This document shows, piece after piece, positions 5,083 to 9,465 of a DNA stretch of 9,465 nt. The DNA is from Actinomycetes bacterium. Its GTDB lineage: Bacteria > Actinomycetota > Actinomycetes > Actinomycetales > Cellulomonadaceae. The first letter of the stretch is position 1, and every line of letters begins with the position of its first letter. The position numbers and the translations under genes were made by a program. The stretch spans positions 1 through 9,465 of the forward strand of contig JAEWQZ010000292.1 of assembly GCA_023460255.1 (NCBI GenBank), read 5' to 3'. The notes under the pieces are model-generated. The model was not told where the DNA came from. It was given only the letters and a program-made list of their open reading frames with translations, and made no database searches.

Positions 5083-6648
5083 ATGACCGACGCCGCCCTG
5101 CCCGCCGCGACCCACGACCACGCCCGCCTGGACCCGCGGGACCGTCGCGCGGTCGCTCTCCTGCTGTTCTCCGCGTTCGTCGTCATCCTCAACGAGACGA
5201 CGATGGGCGTGGCCGTGCCGCACCTCATGCGCGACCTCGACATCACGGCCTCCGCCGCGCAGTGGGTCAGCGCGGCCTTCATGCTCACCATGGCTGTGGT
5301 GATCCCGGTGACCGGCTTCGTGATCCGCCGGACGACCACCCGCGCGGCGTTCCTCGCGGCCATGGGGCTGTTCAGCACGGGGACGCTGATCAGCGCCCTC
5401 GCGCCGGGGTTCGCCGTGCTGCTGCTCGGCCGCGTCGTGCAGGCGAGCGGAACGGCGATCATGATGCCGCTGCTCATGACGACGGTGATGACCGTCACCC
5501 CGCCCGCTTCCCGCGGTCGGACCATGGGCAACATCTCCGTGGTCATCTCCGTGGCGCCCGCGCTCGGCCCGACGATCTCGGGCGCCGTGCTCGGGGCCGC
5601 CTCCTGGCGCTGGCTCTTCGTGCTCATGCTGCCCATCGCCCTCGGCGCGCTGACGATGGGCGCGCTGCGCCTGCCCACGCTCAACGAGCCGCGGTACGCG
5701 CGCGTCGACGTGGCGTCCGTGGCGCTGTCCGCCGTCGCCTTCGGCGGCCTCGTGTTCGGCCTCAGCCGCTTCGGTGAGGCGTCGCGCACCGGGGCCGTCG
5801 TCGCGTGGGCGCCGATCCTCGTGGGTGCCGCCGGGCTGTCGCTCTTCGTCGCCCGCCAGATCTGGCTCCAGCGAACCGACAGCGCGCTGCTGGACCTGCG
5901 CACGTTCACCCACCGCACGTTCACCGTCGGGATCGCCGTGATGGCCGTCAGCATGATCGCCCTGTTCGGCACCGTGATCCTGCTGCCCATCTACGCCCAG
6001 GACGTCCTCGGGCTGGCGGCCCTGACGACCGGGCTCCTGCTGCTGCCCGGTGGCCTGCTGATGGGTCTGCTCGCGCCCGCCGTGGGCCGCACCTACGACA
6101 GGGTGGGGCCGCGTGCCCTGCTCGTCCCGGGCACCGCCCTCGTCAGCGCGTCGGCCTGGGCGATGACGCGGCTCGGCACGGACAGCGCACCCTGGCACCT
6201 GCTGGCGGCGCACCTGGTCCTGTCCGCCGGGCTCGCGCTGGTCTTCACCCCGCTGTTCACCTCCGCCCTCGGCGCGCTGCCCGTGCGGCTCTACGCGTTC
6301 GGCAGCGCCGTCGTCGGCACGGTGCAGCAGGTCGCCGGGGCCGCGGGCACCGCGCTGTTCGTCACGCTCATGACCGCCACCGCCCTGACGCGCACGTCGC
6401 AGGGAGCCGGCGAGGTGGCCGCGACGGCGGCCGGCGTGCACACGGCCTTCACCGTCGGCGCCGTCATCACGCTGCTCGCGATCCCCGCCGCGTTCGCCGT
6501 CCGGCGGTTCGACGCGGTGCAGGACGGGCTGCAGGACGGGGTGCACGACGCCGTCCCCGACGCGGTCCCCGACGCCGGTGCGGCGGACGCCGGTGCGGCC
6601 GATGCCGGTGCGGCCGATGCCCCGGTGCCGGCCGCCCCAGGGTCGTGA
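5083..6648 (+). CDS. MFS multidrug exporter, DHA2 (14-TM, EmrB/QacA-like) family
   Basis: Proton-driven drug/proton antiporter of the inner membrane, 521 residues. The first helix starts near residue 22 and hydrophobic segments follow to about 473, in keeping with 14 helices. After helix 5, GPTISGAVLG with WRWLFVLMLPI (about 162-186) is the antiporter motif C region typical of DHA2 exporters. The helix 2-3 loop reads GFVIRRTTTRAAF, a divergent motif A lacking the usual Asp and Gly. The ATG at 5083 has GGGGA 5 nt upstream. After residue about 475 the protein ends in a repetitive, acidic Ala/Asp tail instead of a normal short C-terminus. It is divergent from a GNAT gene. The substrate is unknown. 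Confidence 0.9.
   Translation: MTDAALPAATHDHARLDPRDRRAVALLLFSAFVVILNETTMGVAVPHLMRDLDITASAAQWVSAAFMLTMAVVIPVTGFVIRRTTTRAAFLAAMGLFSTGTLISALAPGFAVLLLGRVVQASGTAIMMPLLMTTVMTVTPPASRGRTMGNISVVISVAPALGPTISGAVLGAASWRWLFVLMLPIALGALTMGALRLPTLNEPRYARVDVASVALSAVAFGGLVFGLSRFGEASRTGAVVAWAPILVGAAGLSLFVARQIWLQRTDSALLDLRTFTHRTFTVGIAVMAVSMIALFGTVILLPIYAQDVLGLAALTTGLLLLPGGLLMGLLAPAVGRTYDRVGPRALLVPGTALVSASAWAMTRLGTDSAPWHLLAAHLVLSAGLALVFTPLFTSALGALPVRLYAFGSAVVGTVQQVAGAAGTALFVTLMTATALTRTSQGAGEVAATAAGVHTAFTVGAVITLLAIPAAFAVRRFDAVQDGLQDGVHDAVPDAVPDAGAADAGAADAGAADAPVPAAPGS
6520..6567 (+). repeat. Four degenerate 12-bp repeats in the MFS gene tail
   Basis: Units starting at 6520, 6532, 6544 and 6556 follow the pattern caggacgggctg to cccgacgcggtc and encode QDGL, QDGV, HDAV and PDAV. 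They drift stepwise from one unit to the next, as expected for a locally duplicated tract, and lead into the 15-bp repeats. Confidence 0.7.
6571..6615 (+). repeat. Three 15-bp tandem repeats in the MFS gene tail
   Basis: Three copies of GAYGCCGGTGCGGCS (6571-6585, 6586-6600, 6601-6615) encode DAGAA repeated in frame. A partial fourth copy (gatgcc) follows. The copies differ at only two positions. Being a multiple of three, copy-number change would leave the frame intact. Confidence 0.85.
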
Positions 6649-6667
6649 CCGCGGCGGGTGCGCGTCA

Positions 6668-6688
6668 GACGCCGGGTCCCGGGGCGTC
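6668..6688 (+). terminator. Putative terminator hairpin after the MFS gene
   Basis: GACGCC (6668-6673) pairs with GGCGTC (6683-6688) around a 9-nt GC-rich loop that itself contains GGG-T-CCC. It begins 20 nt after the MFS stop. No U-run follows. It is the only clear hairpin between this gene and the DUF4921 gene, but in such GC-rich DNA short stems also arise by chance. Confidence 0.35.
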
Positions 6689-6790
6689 GCGGCTCGACCC
6701 GGCGGGGCACCCGTTCTGCATCTTCGTGGCCTGATCGCCGAGGGCGCCGGACGACCCGTCCGGCTCAGGTGCGGGCCCACCCGTCGGGCC

Positions 6791-6796
6791 TAGGGT
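6791..6796 (+). promoter_or_regulatory. -10 box giving a leaderless DUF4921 mRNA
   Basis: TAGGGT matches TAnnnT and is separated by exactly 6 nt from the GTG at 6803, the spacing at which the start codon becomes base +1. AGGGTGG within it could alternatively serve as a ribosome-binding site if transcription starts further upstream. No good -35 box is seen. Confidence 0.55.
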
Positions 6797-6802
6797 GGCG
6801 AC

Positions 6803-8104
6803 GTGGTCCCGCAGCCCTTGGTGACCTTGCCCGACGGCACCGTCAAGCAGGTCTCACCGCTGACCGGCACCGTCGTGTGGACGGTGCCGGGACGGGCGCA
6901 CCGGCTGCTCGGCGTGCCGCCCGCGGAGCGGCACCCGATCGACCACGCCCGGGACGGCGCCCACTGCGCGTTCTGTCCCCGCCGCTACCGCGAGACGCCG
7001 CCCGAGAAGGCGCGCGTGGTGCGCACCGACGACGGCGGCTGGCAGCGGCTCGCGCACGTGCCGGAGCAGGAGCTCGACGCGACCGTGGCCGAGCTGCGCC
7101 GCATCCCCAACCTCTTCGAGATCCTCTCGGTGGACTACTGGCGCGCCAACCACGGGGTCAGGCCGTCTGCGGAGGCGCAGGCCCGTGCCGCGGCGTACGT
7201 CGCCGAGCCGGCCGGCCGTGCGCACGTGCTGGCGATCCTGCGCCGCCGGGTCGCCTCGCAGGGGATCGACGACGCGGGCTGGGCTGGCCGGGCCGAGGAC
7301 GAGTGGCTCGAGCGCGCGGTCGACCTGTTCTCCGGCACGCACGACGTCGTCGTGGCCCGCCGCCACCACGTGGACGGCGCCGTGCACGACGACGAGCTCG
7401 CGGGCTCGGGCACCCTGACGCCCGAGGAGCACCACCAGTACGTCGCCCTCACCGTGGACGCGATGGCGGACCTGTACGCCGCCCAGCCCGCGGCGCGCTA
7501 CGTCGCCGCCTTCCAGAACTGGCTGCGGCCGGCGGGCGCGTCCTTCGACCACCTGCACAAGCAGCTCGTGGCGATCGACGAGTACGGCCCGCGGGCCGAG
7601 CGCGTGCTCGCCCGGGTGCGCGAGGACCGCGGCGTGTTCCGCGCCGTCCTCGAGCACGCGGTCGAGCACCGGTTGGTCATCGCACGCAACGAGCACGCCG
7701 TGGCGGTGGCCGCCGTCGGGCACCGCTACCCGTCGGTCGAGGTCTACGCCACGGGCGCCGCCCAGCTGCCGTGGGAGCACGACGACGCGCAGGTCCGGGC
7801 CGTGTCCGACCTGCTGCACGCGCTGCACGCGGCGACCGGCGCGACGGTGGCCAGCAACGAGGAGTGGCACCACCGGCCGCCGGGCGTCGCGGAGCCGATG
7901 CCGTGGCACGTCGTCCTGAAGTGGCGGGTCTCGACGCTGGCGGGGTTCGAGGGCAGCACGAAGATCAACGTGAACACGCTCGACCCGGCGACCGTCCGCG
8001 GCCTCGTGGTGGGACGGCTGCTCGAGCTGCGGGCGTCGGGCGCCGTCGCGCCGATGCTCGTCGGCGACGAGTGCGGCCAGGTGCGGCTCGCCCACGCGGA
8101 CTGA
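6803..8104 (+). CDS. DUF4921 family protein, GalT-like (HIT superfamily) nucleotidyltransferase fold
   Basis: Protein of 433 residues resembling galactose-1-phosphate uridylyltransferases. An early metal-site-like motif is CAFCPRRY (Cys55, Cys58). IPNLFEILSVDYW (101-113) matches the GalT region that follows the metal site, and GTHDVVVARRHH (178-189) the next conserved strand. The active-site region is FQNWLRPAGASFDHLHKQ (237-254), where HLHKQ corresponds to the GalT HPHxQ; by homology the second His (252) would be the nucleotidylated nucleophile. Most likely it transfers or cleaves a nucleoside phosphate from a sugar- or alcohol-phosphate, but the substrate of DUF4921 proteins is not known to me. 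The GTG start at 6803 is supported by a -10 box 6 nt upstream. A small hydrolase follows 62 bp downstream with its own promoter-like box. It is not next to galactose genes, arguing against a standard Leloir role. Confidence 0.85.
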   Translation: MVPQPLVTLPDGTVKQVSPLTGTVVWTVPGRAHRLLGVPPAERHPIDHARDGAHCAFCPRRYRETPPEKARVVRTDDGGWQRLAHVPEQELDATVAELRRIPNLFEILSVDYWRANHGVRPSAEAQARAAAYVAEPAGRAHVLAILRRRVASQGIDDAGWAGRAEDEWLERAVDLFSGTHDVVVARRHHVDGAVHDDELAGSGTLTPEEHHQYVALTVDAMADLYAAQPAARYVAAFQNWLRPAGASFDHLHKQLVAIDEYGPRAERVLARVREDRGVFRAVLEHAVEHRLVIARNEHAVAVAAVGHRYPSVEVYATGAAQLPWEHDDAQVRAVSDLLHALHAATGATVASNEEWHHRPPGVAEPMPWHVVLKWRVSTLAGFEGSTKINVNTLDPATVRGLVVGRLLELRASGAVAPMLVGDECGQVRLAHAD

Positions 8105-8154
8105 CGGCCCACCCCGCCCACCCGGCCCGACCCGCGGCCGGTGTGCGGATGCGG

Positions 8155-8160
8155 CATGAT
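8155..8160 (+). promoter_or_regulatory. -10-like box giving a leaderless hydrolase mRNA
   Basis: CATGAT (one mismatch to TAnnnT) lies exactly 6 nt before the GTG at 8167, the same geometry as at the DUF4921 gene. The run of six Gs at 8162-8167 between box and start is too close to serve as a normal ribosome-binding site. Confidence 0.4.
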
Positions 8161-8166
8161 CGGGGG

Positions 8167-8862
8167 GTGCACGTCGTCTTCGTCCACGGCACCGGTCGGT
8201 CCGGACCCCTCGCGTGGCCCGGCCAGGTCGCGGCCGTGGAGCTGCGAGGGCGCCGGCTGCACTTCCCGGACCTGGCGGCGCTCGCCGACGACGACGCCGC
8301 GGCCACCGTGCTCGCGCCGCTCGCCGACGGTGGCGGTCACCTCGTCGCGCACTCGGCCGGGGCCGTCGCCGCCCTCCTGGCCGCCGGGCGCGCGTCCGGG
8401 CAAGGGTCGGTCCGGTCCCTCGTCCTGCTCGAGCCCGCCGCCTTCTCCCTGGCCCGCGGGGGGCCCGAGGTCGAGGAGCACGTCGCCCGCCTGTCCGCCG
8501 TCTTCGCCGACGCACGGGAGCCCCGGGTGCTCGACGAGGTCTTCGCCGTGCGCTTCCTCACCGGCCTCGGCGTGCCGGGTGCCGCCATCGCCGATCCTGG
8601 TGACCCGGCGCTGCGTGCCCTCGGGCGGCGGGTGCGCCGCCGGCGTCCCCCGTGGGAGGCGCCGCTCGACGGGACGGTGGTCCGTCAGGTCCCGACGCTC
8701 GTCGTCACCGGGGGCTGGAACGCCCTGTACGACGAGGTAGCCGACGCGCTCGTCGCCCTCGGGGCCACCCGTCGCGTGCTGACGGGCCTCGGGCACCGGC
8801 CCCAGGACCACCCCGACGCGAACGCGCTGCTCCTCGAGCACTGGGCGGCCGCCGAGCGCTGA
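8167..8862 (+). CDS. Small alpha/beta hydrolase
   Basis: Serine hydrolase fold of 231 residues, probably cytoplasmic as no signal peptide is present. The first strand and oxyanion-hole motif HVVFVHGTG are at the very N-terminus (2-10). The nucleophile elbow is AHSAG (Ser63), a variant of GxSxG with Ala at the first position. The catalytic His is probably in GLGHRPQDHP (His210, or His215). The acid is less clear: Glu89 in LVLLEP after strand 6 is one candidate, since the VVTGGWNALYDE segment (179-190) has Asn185 near where an Asp often sits. Esterase, lipase, haloperoxidase-like or lactonase activity are all possible. The GTG at 8167 is preferred for its -10-like box; an ATG at 8149 in frame would add 6 residues. 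Its stop is only 3 bp from the stop of the opposing acyltransferase. Confidence 0.82.
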   Translation: MHVVFVHGTGRSGPLAWPGQVAAVELRGRRLHFPDLAALADDDAAATVLAPLADGGGHLVAHSAGAVAALLAAGRASGQGSVRSLVLLEPAAFSLARGGPEVEEHVARLSAVFADAREPRVLDEVFAVRFLTGLGVPGAAIADPGDPALRALGRRVRRRRPPWEAPLDGTVVRQVPTLVVTGGWNALYDEVADALVALGATRRVLTGLGHRPQDHPDANALLLEHWAAAER

Positions 8863-8865
8863 GGC

Positions 8866-9465
8866 TCACGCGTCGGCGACGGCCCCGAGCTCGTCCTGCA
8901 GACGCCTCGTGAGCTCGGGCAGGTCCGGCCAGTGCGCCGGGTCGGCGGCGATCGTCGTGGTCAGCGTCCCGGCGTAGGACAGAACGGTGAACGCCACGGT
9001 GACGTTGCCGCTCACCCCGCCCAGCGGCACGACCTCCCGGATCGTCGCACCGGCGAAGGACAACTGCTCCGCCGGGCCGCGGACGTTGGTGACGAACGTG
9101 TCGACGAGGCGCTGGCGCCGGACGAACGGGCCGAAGACGTGCAGGGCGCCCAGCGCCCGGAACACGGGCCGGGAGAGGGTCGCCGAGGCCCCGCGATGGC
9201 CGGTCTTGCGCACGGCTGTGGCCGCGGCGACCGACCGGAGGCGGGCCGCCGCGTCGCCGGTCGTCGGGATCGCGACGGGTATCACGCCGACGCGGTTCGT
9301 GCCGGCACCAGGTGCGTCGTCGGGCCGCTGGGCCGTCACAGGGACGGAGACGACGAGGTGTCCGGCCGTGGCGGCTGCGGGCCGGGACGCCCCCAGCGCC
9401 CCGCCGACCGCGGCGAGCACCGCGTCGTTGACGCTCCCGCCGTGCCGGTGGGCACCTGCGCGCAG
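8866..9465 (-). CDS. WS/DGAT-family acyltransferase, C-terminal part (start beyond window)
   Basis: Wax ester synthase/diacylglycerol acyltransferase family, which joins acyl-CoA to alcohols or diacylglycerol for storage lipid. About 199 codons are visible and the frame stays open to the right edge. The right-most residues read GGSVNDAVLAAVGGAL, the family's conserved ND motif in mid-protein, so a GTG at 9420 is not the real start. The C-terminal domain (DUF1298) shows FVTNVRGP (SNVxGP-like), LGGVSGNVTVAFTVLSYAG and DPAHWPDLPEL. The catalytic HHxxxDG motif should lie in the missing N-terminal half, so activity cannot be judged. Actinobacteria often carry several copies. It converges on the hydrolase gene with no room for a separate terminator. 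Confidence 0.88.
   Translation of the reverse strand: MRAGAHRHGGSVNDAVLAAVGGALGASRPAAATAGHLVVSVPVTAQRPDDAPGAGTNRVGVIPVAIPTTGDAAARLRSVAAATAVRKTGHRGASATLSRPVFRALGALHVFGPFVRRQRLVDTFVTNVRGPAEQLSFAGATIREVVPLGGVSGNVTVAFTVLSYAGTLTTTIAADPAHWPDLPELTRRLQDELGAVADA

Noticed and set aside
3405..5777. 790-codon plus-strand frame across the thioredoxin, DUF4395 and GNAT genes
   Set aside because: It lies antisense to three genes with clear family motifs, is compositionally biased and has no domain.
6520..6621. CRISPR-like or mobile repeat array
   Set aside because: Units are 12 and 15 bp with no spacers, in frame within a coding sequence; it is a coding minisatellite.
5017..6780. 587-codon open frame on the minus strand opposite the MFS gene
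   Set aside because: The translation is Gly/Arg/His/Gln-rich with no recognisable domain; the plus-strand frame has 14 helices and family motifs.
6658..8862. 734-codon frame that would fuse upstream sequence to the alpha/beta hydrolase
   Set aside because: Before position 8149 it is the shadow of the DUF4921 gene. The hydrolase fold begins right at the GTG at 8167, which has its own -10-like box.
9418..9420. GTG as start of the acyltransferase
   Set aside because: The frame is open upstream to the edge and encodes the conserved family stretch GGSVNDAV, so the gene begins outside the window.

Overview
The window is very GC-rich, coding-dense DNA from an actinobacterium. GTG starts, TAnnnT-type -10 boxes placed directly before start codons, a WS/DGAT acyltransferase, a DUF4395/thioredoxin pair and a DUF4921 protein all fit. 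The style of the cold-shock protein and gene set suggests Micrococcales, possibly a Cellulomonas-like organism; this genus guess is inference. It reads as ordinary chromosome: I see no transposase, integrase, phage gene, tRNA, rRNA or CRISPR array.

Layout. (1) 1-1565, minus: a class B penicillin-binding lipoprotein whose C-terminus lies beyond the left edge. (2) 1740-1943, minus: cspA, followed by two tandem hairpins (1716-1735 and a perfect 36-bp palindrome at 1671-1706). (3) 1944-2190: divergent control region holding two near-palindromes 15 bp apart. (4) 2191-3315, plus: a three-His-box membrane fatty acid desaturase. (5) 3242-4331, minus: an operon made of a 27-residue cysteine-rich leader ORF, a membrane-anchored thioredoxin-like protein and a DUF4395 membrane protein; the last overlaps the desaturase 3' end by 74 nt. 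(6) 4392-4934, minus: a GNAT acetyltransferase. (7) 5083-6648, plus: a DHA2-type MFS exporter with a repetitive acidic tail. (8) 6803-8104, plus: a DUF4921/GalT-like protein, probably leaderless. (9) 8167-8862, plus: a small alpha/beta hydrolase, probably leaderless. (10) 8866-9465, minus: the C-terminal part of a WS/DGAT-family acyltransferase whose start lies beyond the right edge.

How the genes may work together. cspA and the desaturase are divergent and share a control region, which suggests a cold-response pair: RNA chaperone plus membrane fluidity. The cysteine leader in front of the thioredoxin/DUF4395 pair suggests that this thiol module responds to cysteine supply through translation of the leader. 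This is the most interesting element here; it is too short for normal gene calling, and related polycysteine leader ORFs are known from mycobacteria. The other genes look like independent housekeeping or accessory functions. No intergenic stretch exceeds about 250 bases.
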